64,000 nt of DNA from Symsagittifera roscoffensis. Its lineage: Eukaryota; Xenacoelomorpha; Acoela; Convolutidae. Made by a program: the position numbers and the translations under genes. The notes under the pieces are model-generated. The model searched no databases. It was not told the origin of the DNA and worked only from the letters and a program-made list of their open reading frames with translations. The stretch spans positions 15,102,660 through 15,166,659 of the forward strand of contig NC_087069.1 in NCBI RefSeq assembly GCF_963678635.1. The letters run 5' to 3'. Shown here in pieces: positions 25,274 through 39,000 of the stretch (positions within the stretch are counted from its first letter, which is position 1; each line of letters opens with the position of its first letter).

Positions 25274-25459
25274 TACAGTGACACAAAAGGACACAACAGA
25301 TGAACAAAAAGAATTAGAGACATAGGTACACAGACACACGCAAATACCGTTACATATAGACAAAAGCTTTTGTCTATATGTAACGGTATTTGCGTGTATC
25401 TGTGTACCTCTGTCTCTGATTCTTTTTGTTCATCTGCTGTGTCCTTTTGTGCCACTGTA
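25274..25459. repeat. near-perfect palindrome with 93-bp arms and no spacer
   Basis: The axis lies between 25366 and 25367 inside CAAAAGCTTTTG. Comparing the arms base by base, I count 5 mismatches in 93. The arm is a piece of the CACA-rich array, and the right arm joins a sequence that in the copy near 30680 continues into the same array in direct orientation. Confidence 0.9.
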
Positions 25460-26560
25460 GACAGACTCGCACATACGGACACCTAAATAGATGTAGATAT
25501 AAAGGAGAACCAGTGACCTTAGCGGGTATGGAGCAGTAAAACCAGTGACCTCAGCGAGCCTCGTGCTTTGTTTGACTTTATCGGTTGTTGTTCAATTTTA
25601 CCGGGAAATAATTGAGCCTTCCTAACTTACCACGAAACTCAGACATCAGTTGACCGTTTCTGTCAAATCAATTGTCAAAAACCGCAGCCCAGACAACAGC
25701 AAAAACACAATAGAAAGAGCCACAAACTTGAACATAGTAGAATCCTATAGCCTGGAATGACGTGTTTCACCTAGCTTGACCAAAAACGAATACGCTTTGA
25801 CCGACTCGACTGAAAAGGGCTTTGTTTCGACCAACTCGACACAAATTGGCTAAGTTTCGACCGAGTCGCCCAAAGGAAAATTGAGTTCGACTGTGATGGA
25901 AGTAAACTATGGTTTGGGCGACTCGACTCCAGCTCGCATTGTTTTGACGGACTCGACCAAAGAAAAAGGTTTTCCCCAGTGTTCAAAGCAAGTCCGATAT
26001 TTTCGACCGACTCGACCGAACGAAAAACGTGCAGTCGTTTGATTTATTTTTTAGCTATTTAAAAACAATAGAGGCACATACAGTCACACAGAGACACACA
26101 TACAAAGGCGCAGAGACAGTTACACATTTAGACATACTTACAGTGGCACAAAAGGACACAACAGATGAACAAAAAGAATCAGAGAAGGAGGTACACAGAC
26201 ACACACAAATGCCGTTACATATAGACAAAAGCCAAAACACACATACGGAAACTCAAACAGATGTAGATATAAACGCACATACAGATGCACATACAAAAAC
26301 AGAAAAAGACGCACCGACAGATGCAAAAGCAGACGCAAGAGCAGACGTCTAAAGAGACTCACAGACATCAGAGCTTAGACACCCAGACACGCACAGATAC
26401 AAGCAATGACACATAAAGGAAGACTTACAGAGTCACATAGGGACGCAAGAAAAGATGCGCATAAAGTTACACGAGAACCAAATATACACACGCATAAAGA
26501 CAAAGGCGCTTTTTCAGCTACACATACATACATAATTACAGAGACACATACAGACACATC
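25460..26560. repeat. composite repeat block, copy 2
   Basis: It begins after the palindrome with one and a half G-rich 32-bp units (25503-25557), then the conserved linker, the TCGAC-rich repeat (about 25775-26035) and a CACA-rich array (about 26068-26560). Its long threonine/histidine/aspartate-rich frames on both strands are low-complexity artefacts. Confidence 0.8.
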
Positions 26561-26563
26561 AAA

Positions 26564-26728
26564 AGCAAGTCTAGAGGCCGAAACAGAGAAAAAAGTTATG
26601 AGTATGGATTAGTTTCAGACGATGAACGTCAGCTCACAGAGGAGAATTTGATCCAAAAGGGCCAGAGTCTTCAACCGATCATCCAGAACTCTGAGAGCCA
26701 ATCTAAGGCTGCAGCGGAACAAATCTAA
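26564..26728 (+). other. short open stretch at the start of duplication D2, unidentified
   Basis: About 54 codons ending at TAA 26726-26728 read as a plausible hydrophilic protein tail, including DDERQLTEENLIQKGQSLQP. The equivalent in D1 (21213 onward) is less well kept in frame. I know no matching family. It could be an old exon or transposon piece, or chance. Confidence 0.15.
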
Positions 26729-28535
26729 TGCAGGATCTGCCAGATTACGAAAATCGTAAACCGGCACTCTTTTTGATTTTGAAAAACTCATCCGATTCCC
26801 TTGTGATGATAAAATGGAGAAAAACAAGAAAGGCACCCATCTTTTTTAGATTAAAAACAATTTATTTCGTTTTTTTTTTCAAACAATCTGTCATACAGCT
26901 ACGTATGAGTAATTCTAGAATCCGAACGGATTGGTAAGCTAACTCAATATAAACTAGACAAGAGTAAAAAGATATCTGAACACTATATTGTGTTTCTACG
27001 TTCGGCGAGTCTTTGCTCTCCGATACGGTTTGGCCGTATCGGCCAAGGCCAACCGACAGGCAATGTTAACATATAAACATATATAAATATAAATACATAA
27101 TGAGTTTGTGCCAATCCGGCCGGATGACACAAAGAGAGACGGTTATAATAGTTTTTGGGATTGATATCAAGGACGGTACGACAGAGAGGAGAAGCATTTC
27201 AAATTCATCCCAAGAAACAAAAATGTCGTGTCAAAAGCCTCTGCTAAACATGTCTGAGCACAATTTCGTTTTTGATTTTTAATCAGAACTAAGAAAAACC
27301 AGCTCGAGGTTTTTTCCCTTCTTTCTAGTACCATGTTGAACAGACCACAAGGATGCAATTTACTCATACGCTGTCCAATCTGTAGGTGTTGAAATTACTG
27401 GGATATAAGACACGGCTCCGATGTAAAATGTTTTGTATACCTTTAATTTACTTTTAATGAAACAATTGTCTATTAACTGAAGATCACTTTGACAATTGTT
27501 TCCGTAATTATGGAATTTGTAAAAAAGGGTTTGTTAAAAACTTCAGTTTACTTACCACAAGCAAGGCTGGACCTCCACATGTTTTTGCATCAGGTTGAAT
27601 GATGTATTTTTTTCTTGAAAGAAATAAATTTTAAAACATACTATTTTTGTATTTCTTTGCGAATTTCTGTTTTTAACAACAGTTTTAAGACTGAGCTTTT
27701 CATATTTAAAAACATATTAAGTCGTAGTATTGTTCGAAGGCTTGTTATTAAGTGCTTGAGAAGAAACTTAAGTTCACAGCTAGCAAGTAGATTTTTTGTG
27801 TAGTTATCAGTGCAATAACAAAAAAGGCTGTCAATGAAATTAAGACTATTGGTGATTCATGTTTGATTTTTTATTTAAAAAACTTTACTGATTCTTTAAC
27901 GTCTCTTTTTATTTGATCTGTTAATAGCTTTTTTCTGCTTTTCATTCTTCTCTCAAAAATTTGGGTTAGCGTTGATTTTTTCCTGTGACAGTTGTGACTC
28001 CCTTCCCGCACAAAGCGCTCATGGATTTCAATCGATTATAGTGGGTTGTCGACACGAAAGTAATCCATTATAAATCATTACTGGAGACCACGAAATCAAT
28101 TACATTGCCATTTTAATCAATAATTTTTGAGGAAAAAATTCGGTATTATAATTCATTATCATCTATTATAATTGATTATTTTGACACAGAATTCGATTAT
28201 TTTGTGAAGAAAATTCAAAAAAATTGATTATTTTTGAGGAAAAAAAATCCATTTTAATTCATTATAAACGATTACAATTTTTTGTTGTCGCTGAAATTGA
28301 TTAGTTTGTCATAAAAAACTCATTATAATCTTTTTTTCTAGTGAAGCTATTTTTAATTCTAATTATGTCTGGAAGAAAAAGCAATTTTAAAGATGAAAAA
28401 ATACAAAATATTCCCTGAAAACATTTATATATGAAACAACATCAAAGCTGTTTAAATGGTCATTTTCGTTGAAGACTTCTCCCATTGATGACTACTCACA
28501 ATGGATACTTCTCACATTTCTCTTCTATACGTTTT
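26729..28535. repeat. segmental duplication D2
   Basis: This matches D1 (21378-21955 plus 23311-24535) but without the 24/26-bp satellite. Its 60-codon frame at 27100-27282 parallels that at 21714. There is no recognisable gene. Confidence 0.8.
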
Positions 28536-29288
28536 GAGCGGGCATCGGGTAGGGTAACATGTGACCTCAGCCGGCATTGGATAGGAGAACCAAAGACCTC
28601 AGAGGGCATCGGGTAGGAGAACCAGTGATCTTAGTGGGCATCGGGTAGAAGAACCAGTGAATTAGCGGGTATGGAGCACGACAAGCCTTGACCTTAGCGA
28701 GCCTCGTATTTTGTTTGATTTTATCAGTTGTTGTTCAATTTTACCGGGAACTATTTGAGCCTTCCTAACTTACGACGAAACTCGGACATCAGTTGACCGT
28801 TTCTATCAAATCAATTGTCAAAAACCGCAGCCTAGGTAGCAGCAAAAATACAATAGAATGAGCTACAATCCTACAGCCTGGGATAACGTGTTTGACCTAG
28901 TTAGACCAAAAACAACTACGCTTTGACCAATTCGACTGAAAATGGCTTTGTTTCGACCAACTTGACACAAACTGGCTATGCTTCGGCCGAGTTGCCCAAA
29001 GGAACAAATGTGTTCAACTCTGATGGAAGCCAACTATGATTTGGGCGACTCGACCTAAATTCGCATTGTTTTGACCGACTCGACCAAAGAAAAAATGTTT
29101 TCAACAGTGTTCGAAGCAAGTCAGATATGTTTCGAGCGACTCGACCGAACAAAAAACATGCAATTGTTTGATTTCTTTTTCACTTATTAAAAAAAAGAGG
29201 CACATACAGTCACACAGAGACATATATACAAAGGCGCAGAGACAGTTACACATATAGACATACTTACAGTGGCAGAAAAGGACCCAAC
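28536..29288. repeat. G-rich minisatellite array 2 plus composite block copy 3
   Basis: It holds 32-bp G-rich units (28536-28705), then the linker, the TCGAC-rich repeat (about 28895-29155) and a short CACA array. The array is cut at 29288 by a return to the GCAGTTGTGACTCCCTTCCC sequence that also occurs near 23999 and 27990. Confidence 0.8.
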
Positions 29289-31316
29289 AGGCAGTTGTGA
29301 CTCCCTTCCCGCACCAAGCGCCCATTGACTTCAATCTATTTTAGTGGAGTTTCGACACAAAAATAATCAATTTTAAATCATTACAGATGTAAAATTGAGA
29401 CCACGAAATTGATTACATTGCCATTTTAATCAATAATTTTGAGTAAAAAATCCATTATAATCCTTTATCATATATTATAAATGACTATTTTGACAAAAAA
29501 TTCGATTATTTTGAGAAGAAACTTCAAAAATTTTGATTACTTTTGAGGAAAAAATCCATTTTAATCAATTATAAACGATTAGAATTTTTTTTTCTGTCAC
29601 TGAAATTGATTAATTTGTCAAAAAAACCCATAATATTCTATTTTTCTAGTGAAGCTATTTTTAATTCTATTTATGTCTGGAAGATTAAGCAATGTTTAAA
29701 AAAAAATGTTCCCTGAAAACATTTATATATAAAACAACATCAAAGATGTTTAAATGATCATTTTCATTGAAGACTTCTCCCATTGATGACTACTCACAAT
29801 GGATACTTCTCACATTTCTCTTCTAAACGTTTTGAGCGGGCATCGGGTAGGGTAAAATTTGACCTCAGCCGGCATTGGATAGGAGAACCAAAGACCTCAG
29901 AGGGCATCGGGTAGGAGAACCAGTGATCTTAGAGGGCATCGGGTAGGAGAACCAGTGAATTAGCGAGTATGGAGCACGACAAGCCTTGACCTCAGCGAGC
30001 CTCGTATTTTGTTTGATTTTATCAGTTGTTGTTCAATTTTACCGGAAACTTCTTGAGCCTTCCTAACTTAAGACAAAACTCGGACACCAGCTGACCGTTT
30101 CTGTCAAATCAATTGTCAAACACCGCAGCCTAGTTAGCAGCAAAAATACAATAGAAAGAGCCACAAACTTGAAGATAGTAGAATCCTATAGCCTTTGGGT
30201 TGACGATTTGACCTAGCTTGACCAAAAACGATTACGCTTTGACTAACTCGACTGAAAATGGCTTGATTTTGACCAACTCGACACAAATTGGCTGAGTTTC
30301 GACCAAGTCACCCAAAGGAAAAATGAGTTCGACTGTGATGGAAGCCAACTATGGTTTGGGCGACTCGAATCCAGTTCGCATTGTTTTGACCGACTCGACC
30401 AAAGAACAAAATTTTTCCCCAGTGTTCGAAGCAAGTCAGATATGTTCGACCGACTCGACCGATCGAAAAACGTGCAATCGTTTGATTTCTTTTTTAGCTA
30501 TTTAAAAACAATAGAGGCACATACAGTCACACAGAGACACACATACAAAGGCGCAGAGACAGTTACACATTTAGACATACTCACAGTGGCACAAAAGGAC
30601 ACAACAGATGAACAAAATGAATCAGAGACAGAGGTACACAGACACACTCAAATACCGCTACATATAGACAAAAGCCAAAACACACATACGGACACCTAAA
30701 TAGATGTAGATATAAACGCACTTACAGATGCACATACAGACACAGAGAAAGACGCACCAACAGATGCATAAGCAGACGCAAGAGCAGACGCCTAAAGAGA
30801 CGCACAGACATCAGAGCTTTGACACCCAGACACGCACAGAGACACGCAATTACACATAAAGGAAGACTTACAGAGGCACAGAGGGACGCAAGAAAATATG
30901 CGCATAAAGTTACACGAGACCAAAATATAACCACGCATAAAGACAAAGGCGCACTCACAGCTACACATACATACATAGTTACAGAGACACCTACAGACAC
31001 ATATACGGACTGATATGCAAACACACAGACATACGCATCTAAATATGCACATAGATACATGGAAATAGACGCAGAGACAGATGCACAAAAAGACACAATT
31101 AGAGAGGTTTATCCGGACACATAAACAGTACGCATATACAGACGCACAGACAGAAGCGCCGACAGACGCACACAACGACGCCCGACGCACATAGAAAGAA
31201 GTATAATCAGACGCAAATATAGATGCATATTTAGGCGCACATTGAGAGGCAGACAGACGCAGAGATTGAAGCACAACCAAATGCAGAGACAGACGCAAAT
31301 ACAGACGCTCAGTCAT
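29289..31316. repeat. third partial duplication (D3) with the longest CACA-rich array
   Basis: It contains AATCGATTAT-type sequence (29320-29640), G-rich 32-bp units (29834-30000), the linker, the TCGAC-rich repeat (about 30215-30475) and about 800 bp of ACAGACACATACAGACGCA-type array (30515-31316). The array is strongly purine/CA biased on the plus strand. Long frames through it are artefacts. Confidence 0.8.
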
Positions 31317-32012
31317 AAAAACTTAAAACTTTGTTAAAAAGTAAAAAAAACATACGTCAATATTGTTTCACTCCTTTCTCGAATATAGCAAATACAATTC
31401 CGTTAGAGACTTTTGGTTCTCAACAACGATGTTGAAAATTGACTAATCACAGACAAAAATTTCAACTGATTTTGTGCTGATAAGGTTGCTTGAAGAAATT
31501 TTTTGCAGGCGGATTCAGGTTTTGAAAACGAGGACTTGATTTTCTTTCAATTTCATTGCTTTAGCTTTTTTTTTGAAAAATTTTGAAAAGTTTTCTGATA
31601 AATGATTCAAGTAATAAAAACAATTTTCATTATTTCAAAAATTTTTTGTTTACGCTCATATGTTTGCTAGAAAAAAGCTGTAATATTTCCCTAATGAAAA
31701 TTATTTGAAGCTGTTTTTGCTTAGTAGCTTATTTGAATGAACCCAATTTTTGTGCAAACAAACTCAAGCTGCAAGATCAAGTGTTGAGCTTTTGGTGAAT
31801 CATATCCAGCCATGAAAAACTGTTGTGACCTTTTGCCTTGAAAAGTTCTGCTGAATCAATCGTTGAATTTTTGGTGAATCATATCGAGCCATGGAAAATT
31901 GAAAAACATTAAAAGATTATTGCCAGTAAAATTGCCTGAAAAATTAATTTTTTTTCTTGATAATTTCACGCATTGAAGCAAATTGAAATGATTGAATGTT
32001 TCATTGCTCCAT
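31317..32012. repeat. AT-rich with degenerate direct repeats
   Basis: TTTTGGTGAATCATATC followed by (C/G)AGCCATG occurs twice about 80 bp apart (31790s and 31870s). Similar words (CAATTCAAGCTATGAAAA) continue into the LINE 5' region that follows. No gene is seen. Confidence 0.45.
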
Positions 32013-33336
32013 TTGCTTTTTCTTCAAAAGAAAACATTACTTTTTGCGAATCGATTGAAACCATAAAAACCGCCCAAAAATTTTAAAGTTGATTTTTGCG
32101 CATTGGAAAAAAATTTTGAGTTTTTGCTTATAGATTTAAAACAACTTGAAGATTTGCTAAAAGATTCAATCTATGAAAAAAACACGAAATTGCTCACTAG
32201 GTTTCTTGAGTAAACTCAAAACTTCTGCAAACGAAAATGAATTATCAAAAAAAACATTGAGTTTTTCCTGTTTTTGATGCTCAAGAGCTTTCTTGAAAAT
32301 ATATAACGTTCTTTTTAACCAATTCAGGCTATTAAAAACCGAAACACTTTGAAACCTTACTGCTCAGTAGCCTGTGTGAATAACACAGAAGTGATTTGAG
32401 CAATGAGAACTTTTTTAAAATTTTAAACACTGAAATCTTCTGCTGAACAAATAGCTTGAAGACATTCAAATGTAGGCAATCAATTCAAGCTGTGAAACCT
32501 ATATCAGAGTTTTTGATGCTCGTTTGCTTGCTGGATATAATATGAAACTTTCCCAAATCAATTCAAGCTATGAAAACATTTTTAGTTGGTTCAAAAAATT
32601 CTTAATCAAGACTTGCTTTAATTTGTTGCAAAAATAATTTCAAAACTCTCGAGAATCATCGCTTGAATATCTTGTTTGGAAGTCATCATTTTTTGGAAAT
32701 CGAATTACTCGATAAATAATTTCAAACTTTTCAATAATTCTGAACTTTTTGCGATCCAATTCATGTTTTAAATTATCTTAATTATTTTCGAAAGTCATCA
32801 TTTGTATAGCTTGCTTAATGAGTAATCAATTAATCGCGACTTAATTCACACTATACCATAACTTCAATCAATAAATTGGTAAAAAACATGGCCGAAAAAA
32901 AAGAAAATATGAATGGGTTCACAAAGAAAAACGTCTACAAAGTAGTTGCTTATCTCTTTTGATTTTTCTTCGTGAATTTTTTTTTTAAATCAAAAAATCA
33001 AAGTCTAATTGTTGAAGATTTAATGTAGTAACAAAAATCATCATTTTCGAGTTTTAATGACAACAAACCCAGAAACTATCCTTCAATTTTTATAATTTTA
33101 GTAAGTTCCCAGTTCATGTTAAAATCGCAAATTTGATAATAAAAATTTTCGAATTATCTTATTTTTTAAAAGCAAAGCTTAACCCTTTAATTGTAAATTC
33201 GAGACACAAAACATGTCAAATACCTAACTACAAATGATTTGAAAAAAAATTCTTTGATGCCGAATTACTACTAAATTTGTTGAGATATCTGAATTTTTTT
33301 CAATGAGTGTTTGACATTCCACCTCTTCCACCAGAC

Positions 33337-33990
33337 TCAAAAAATTAAAAAAGTCAAACCACAAATCGAGCTTCGAAGATTTTCATAAAATAAACGAATC
33401 AGCCATTTACAAAAAATATTCGGATTCACACGATCAGAAAGAAGACTACCAGAAATTAAAGGAGCTGGTTCAGACAGATGCAAAATCAACTCAGAGGTAA
33501 CAGGCGTCAAAGCAATGGATGCCCAAAACCGTGAAAGATTTTCCACGATTTAACCAGAATATAAACGCCTAATCTTAGAACAAGTATAACCTCTCGAATA
33601 AAGACTGAAACTCTCCCTTAGGACACTTAATGCATTCATACGTGGTTAGCACCACTGACGAGAAAATCAAAGTTCTTATCTTAATCGGTATCCTGAACAA
33701 AAACAAAAATGGTTTTTTTTTCCAAAAGGGGACCAACTCCGTTATTTGCAAAATTTTGCCAATTTTAGAAAACCATGATGCTGATTTGAACATTGATGGG
33801 TTTAATAACGCAATAAACAAACATTTTGGATCAAGAGCAGGTTTTTAGGTGCTCAATTTAAACTTGTTGATGAAAGATCTAAATTGATGTAGGTTCTTAT
33901 ATTGGAATAGAATTCACTTCAATGATAATCACAGCGCCCCCTTCTTACGTAATTGACTGCGTACTTTTATTTGTAAATACTCTAGTAAGT
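33337..33990 (+). pseudogene. LINE ORF1 esterase relic, unit 1
   Basis: In one frame, 33630-33848, the text reads ILENHDADLNIDGFNNAINKH FGS-like; it parallels the better preserved unit 2 (ILGNHDFNVNIDGLNNAI near 35880). Just after it, near 33910, an RIHFNDNH segment matches the D-x-x-H block of SGNH hydrolases. ORF1 proteins with an esterase domain are established in CR1/L2-type LINEs. The frame is broken several times here. Confidence 0.55.
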
Positions 33991-34439
33991 TCCAAGTGTA
34001 AAAATGTCTAGTGATCATTCATCCCCGTCCCAATCATTATATAAAGCGCCTTTCCAGCATTCTAAATCGTTACTAGTTTATCAGTGCTTGTGATTTACGA
34101 AATTTTAAATATGAGAAACAAATCAAATGGTTTTCCACGGGTTGCCAAATTCAAATCAAAGAAAATTTTTTCCGTGCCTCTCCAGCGCACTTTTTTTAAC
34201 GAATTTAGTGCCTCTCCAGCGCTTTAAGTGAACTTTAAAAAAAATTTTCCATAAAGTTTTTCTCCCCTAAAAATATAACATTAACTACTACTATTACTAT
34301 TATAACTATTACTCTTTTTAACTGAATTTCAAAACAATACCTCACATTCTAATAAATTAAAACTTGTTCAGTCAGGTGATATCTATCCAAATCTAAGTCA
34401 ATGGATGAATTTTAATCTCATTCAAAAAAAATTGAAACC

Positions 34440-34740
34440 TACAATAGTAAGACCTAAAGTTTTTCAACTAAATTGCAGAAGCATAGCCAGGAAACTTTCA
34501 GACCTGAAATCACTTGTAAAAACAATTGATGATAATACAATTTTTGGTTTCTGAGAAATATGACTAAATGAATCAAACGGCGATAAAGTATGGGCTCTAG
34601 AAGTTGAGAAATTTGTTTCAATTAGATTTTTACAGATCATTCGAAGCCACCAAGAAAACAAAAGGAGGCGGTGTCATGCTTTTAGCTTGATTTTTCGCAA
34701 AACGATGCAAGCTCCTAAAAAAATTGGGTTTGTCCAAAAA
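34440..34740 (+). pseudogene. start of a LINE endonuclease (EEP fold), unit 1
   Basis: The plus-strand reading FQLNCRSIARKLSDLKSLVK (near 34458) is the N-terminal LNxRS motif of LINE apurinic-type endonucleases. A GGGVMLL-like strand follows near 34670 in another frame. The reading carries an in-frame stop (in IFGF*EI) and shifts frame before the GGGV segment. No reverse transcriptase follows. The same piece recurs at about 38512-38790, and only its first residues recur at 40633-40665. Confidence 0.65.
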
Positions 34741-35413
34741 TTCAATGCCCAAGACTTGCTCCAAATTGTTTGCGGTCCAATCCATGCATAAACAAATTCA
34801 AAATGTTGAGGATCATCGCTTGATTAGCTTGTTAAGGAAGTCGTTAATTTTGGAAACCGAACCAATCGAAAAGTAAGTGTCAAACATCTTAACAATTCTG
34901 AATTTTTTGCTTTAAGTTCAGATTCATGCTTTAAATTGTCTTGAAAAGTTTCAAAAGTCATCATTTGAATAGTTGCTTAGTAAGTGATCAATTAACCGCG
35001 CCTTGATTCACACTATACCATAGCCTCAATCATTAAATTGTTGAAAACCTAGCTGAAAAAAAAACAAATAAATGGGTTCACAAAAAATGTCTACAAAACT
35101 GCTGCTTATCTCTTTTGACTTTTCTTCATGAAATTTTTCTAAGTTCAAAAAAATAAATCTCAATTGTTGAAGATTTGCTTTAACTAAAAAACTCATTTCC
35201 GAGTTTTGGTGACAACAAATTTTTTGAAATATCTTATTTTAAATCAAAATGTAACACTTAAATTGTAATAGAAAATCCGAGACAAAAACATCTGAATTAG
35301 CTAACTATAACTGAATTGAAGAAAAATCTTAAATCTCGAGTTACTACTAAAATTTGAATTCGTTGTAACTTCACGGCCAATCTACATTCAGCGCCAAAAT
35401 TATATACCGAAAC

Positions 35414-36062
35414 AATCCCGAAAATTTGCCTTGTTGTAACTTCTTCGCCAATTCAAAGACAGGCTCAGAAGACTATCGAAGTTCAAACAAAGGAGCGGGA
35501 TCAGACAGTGGCAAAAACCACCCAGATGTAACAAACTTCAAACCAATGGAAGCCCAAAACCGTGAGACATTTACTCCGTTTCCTGTACCAGAAGAATGTA
35601 AAAACCTAATCGTAGGGTCAAGTAGAACCTATCGGAAAAAGACTGAAACCCTCCCCAGTGACACTATAGTACATCCATACGGGGCTAGCATCACTGAAGA
35701 GAAAAAGAACACTCTTTATCGGTGTTCTGAACAAAATTTAAAATGGGTTAATCTCCAAGGTGGGACCATCTTCGTTCTTAAAAAAAACTTACCCCGATGA
35801 ATCCCTTGACAATTATTGAAGTAATCATTAGCAAAATAAACCAGATATGCTCGTTGTTTGTGAAACATCACCAATTTTAGGTAACCATGATTTTAATGTG
35901 AACATTGATGGGCTTAATAACGCAATTAACGAACATTTTGGATCAAATCAATTTTTGAGGTGGTCCATTTAAACTCGTTGACGAAAGATCTAAAAGAAAT
36001 TAGTATCTTTTATTGGGACGAAATCCACTTCAATGATAATCACGGCGCCCTGTTTTACCTAA
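35414..36062 (+). pseudogene. LINE ORF1 esterase relic, unit 2 (best preserved frame)
   Basis: An open frame at 35426-35800 (124 codons, no ATG) includes NLIVGSSRTYRK, which resembles the GxS block I of SGNH esterases, then YGASITEEK as block II and LQGGTIFVL as a block III lacking the usual Asn. After a frame change the text continues near 35870 with LGNHDFNVNIDGLNNAINEH and ends near 36030 with DEIHFNDNHG, matching the catalytic Asp-His block. This supports an esterase-type ORF1 of a CR1/L2-like LINE. The unit stops at the duplication join, before any endonuclease. Confidence 0.65.
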
Positions 36063-36079
36063 ACGTCTGCGTCTGCGTC

Positions 36080-39000
36080 TGCTTTTTCTTCAAAAGAAAA
36101 CATTACTTTTTGCGAATCGATTAAAACCATAAAAACCACCCAAAAATTTTAAAGTTTATTTTTGCGCATTGGAAAAAATTTTGGGTTTTTGCTTATAGAT
36201 TTGAAACAACTTGAAGATTCAATCTATGAAAAAAAAAAACACGAAATTGCTCACTAGGTTTCTTGAATAAACTCAAAACTTCTGCAAACGAAAATGAATT
36301 ATCAAAAAAAACATTGAATTTTTCCTGTTTTTGATGCTCAAGAGCTTTCTTGAAAATAAATAACGTTCCTTTTAACCAATTCAGGCTATTAAAAACTGAA
36401 ATACTTTGAAACCTTACTGCTCAGTAGCCTTTGTGAATAACACAGAAATGATTTGAGCAATGAGAACTTTTTTTAAAATTTTAAACACTGAAATCTTCTG
36501 CTGAACAAATACTTGAAGACATTCAAATGTAGGCAATCAATTCAAGCTGTGAAACCTATATCACAGTTTTTGATGCTCGATTGCTTGCTGGATATAATAT
36601 GAAACTTTCCCAAATCAGTTCAAGCTATGAAAACAATTTTAGTTGGTCCAAAAAATCCTTAATCAAGACTTGCTTTAATTTGTTGCAAAAATAATTTCAA
36701 AACTCTCGAGAATCATCTCTTGAATATCTTGTTTGGAAGTCATCATTTTTTGGAAATCGAATTACTCGATAAATAATTTCAAATTTTTCAATAATTCTGA
36801 ACTTTTTGCGATCCAATTCATGTTTTAAATTATCTTAATTATTTTCAAAGGTCATCATTTGTATAGCTTGCTTAATGAGTAATCAATGAATCGCGACTTA
36901 ATTCACACTATACCATAACTTCAATCAATAAATTGGTAAAAAACATGGCCGAAAAAAAAGAAAATATGAATGGGTTCACAAAGAAAAACGTCTACAAAGT
37001 AGTTGCTTATCTCTTTTGATTTTTCTTCGTGAATTTTTTTTTTTAAATCAAAAAATCAAAGTCTAATTGTTGAAGATTTAATGTTGTAACAAAAATCATC
37101 ATTTTCGAGTTTTAATGACAACAAACCCAGAAACTATCCTTCAATTTTTATAATTTTAGTAAGTTCCCAGTTCATGTTAAAATCGCAAATTTGATAATAA
37201 AAATTTTCGAATTATCTTATTTTTTAAAAGCAAAGCTTAACCCTTTAATTGTAAATTCGAGACACAAAACATGTCAAATACCTAACTACAAATGATTTGA
37301 AAAAAAATTCTTTGATGCCGAATTACTACTAAATTTGTTGAGATATCTGAATTTTTTTCAATGAGTGTTTGACATTCCACCTCTTCCACCAGACTCAAAA
37401 AATTAAAAAAGTCAAACCACAAATCGAGCTTCGAAGATTTTCATAAAATAAACGAATCAGCCATTTACAAAAAATATTCAGATTCTCACGATCAAAAGCA
37501 AGACTACCAGAAATTAAAGGAGCTGGATCAGACAGATGCAAAATCAACTCAGAGGTAACAGGCGTCAAAGCAATGGATGCCCAAAACCGTGAAAGATTTT
37601 CCACAATTTACCCAGAATATAAACGCCTAATCTTAGCTCAAGTATAACCTCTCGGATAAAGACTGAAACTCTCCCTAAGGACACTTAATGCATTCATACG
37701 TGGTTAGCACCACTGACGAGAAAATTAAAGTTCTTAATCGGTATCCTGAACAAAAATAAAAATGGTTTTTTTTTCCAAGAGGGGACCAACTCCGTTATTT
37801 GCAAAATTTTGCCAATTTTAGAAAACCATGATGCTGATTTGAACATTGATGGGTTTAATAACGCAATAAACAAACATTTTGGATCAAGAGCAGGTTTTGA
37901 GGTGCTCATTTTAAACTTGTTGATGAAAGATCTGAATTGATGTAGGTTCTTATATTGGAATAGAATTCACTTCAATGATAATCACAGCGCCCCCTTCTTG
38001 CTTAACTGACTGCGTACTTTTATTTGTAAATACTCTAGTAATCTTCTAAGTGTAAAAATGTCTAGTGATCATTCATCCCCGTCCCAATCAATATATGAAG
38101 CGCCTTTCCAGCATTCTAAATCGTTACTAGTTTATCAGTGCTTGTGATTTACGAAGTTTTAAATATGAGAAACAAATCAAATGGTTTTCCATGGGTTGCC
38201 AAATTCAAATCAAAGGAAATTTTTTCCGTGCCTCTCCAGCGCACTTTTTTAAAACAAGTTTAGTGCCTCTCCAGCGCTTTAAGTGAACTTTAAAAGTTTT
38301 CCATAAAGTTTTTCTCCCCTATAAATATAACATTAACTACTACTATTACTATTATAACTATTACTCTTTTTAACTGATTTTCAAAACAATATCTCACATT
38401 CTAATAAGTTAAAACTTGTTCAGTCAGGTGATATCCATCCAAATCCAGGTCAATGAATGAATTTTAATCTCATTCAAAAAAAAATGAAACCTACAATAAT
38501 AAAACTAAAGTGTTTCAACTAAATTGCAGAAGCATAGCCAGGAAGCTTTCAGACCTGAAATCACTTGTAAAAACGATTGATGATAATACAATTTTTGGTT
38601 TTTCAGAAATGTGACTAAATGAATCAAACGGCGATAAAGTATGGGCTCTAGAAGTTGAGAAATTTGTTTCAATTAGATTTTTACAGATCATTCGAAGCCA
38701 CCAAGAAAACAAAAGGAGGCGGTGTCATGCTTTTAGCTTGATTTTTCGCAAAACGATGCAAGCTCCTAAAAAAATTGGTTTGGTCCAAAAATTCATTGCC
38801 CAAGACTTGCTCCAAATTGTTTGCGGTCCAATCCATGCATAAACAAATTCAAAATGTTGAGGATCATCGCTTGATTAGATTGTTAAAGAAGTCGTTAATT
38901 TTGGAAACCGAACCAATCGAAACGTAAGTGTCAAACATCTTAACAATTCTGAATTTTTTGCTTTAAATTCAGATTCATGCTTTAAATTATCTTGAAAAGA

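Larger units (their letters stand above)
32013..36079. repeat. tandem duplication of about 4.07 kb, left copy (LINE 5' pieces)
   Basis: TGCTTTTTCTTCAAAAGAAA starts at 32013 and again at 36080, and the two intervals match closely throughout. Each interval contains two diverged units of about 2 kb, starting near 32650 and 34815 here. A unit is a long AT-rich leader, an esterase-type ORF1 relic, and in the first unit the start of a LINE endonuclease. The join at 36065-36080 falls in CGTCTGCGTCTGCGTCTG, a short repeat that could have mediated the duplication. Confidence 0.9.

Noticed and set aside
24902-31316. Many long frames rich in Thr/His/Cys/Val
   Set aside because: They lie in CACA-rich and TCGAC-rich repeats on both strands and are composition artefacts.
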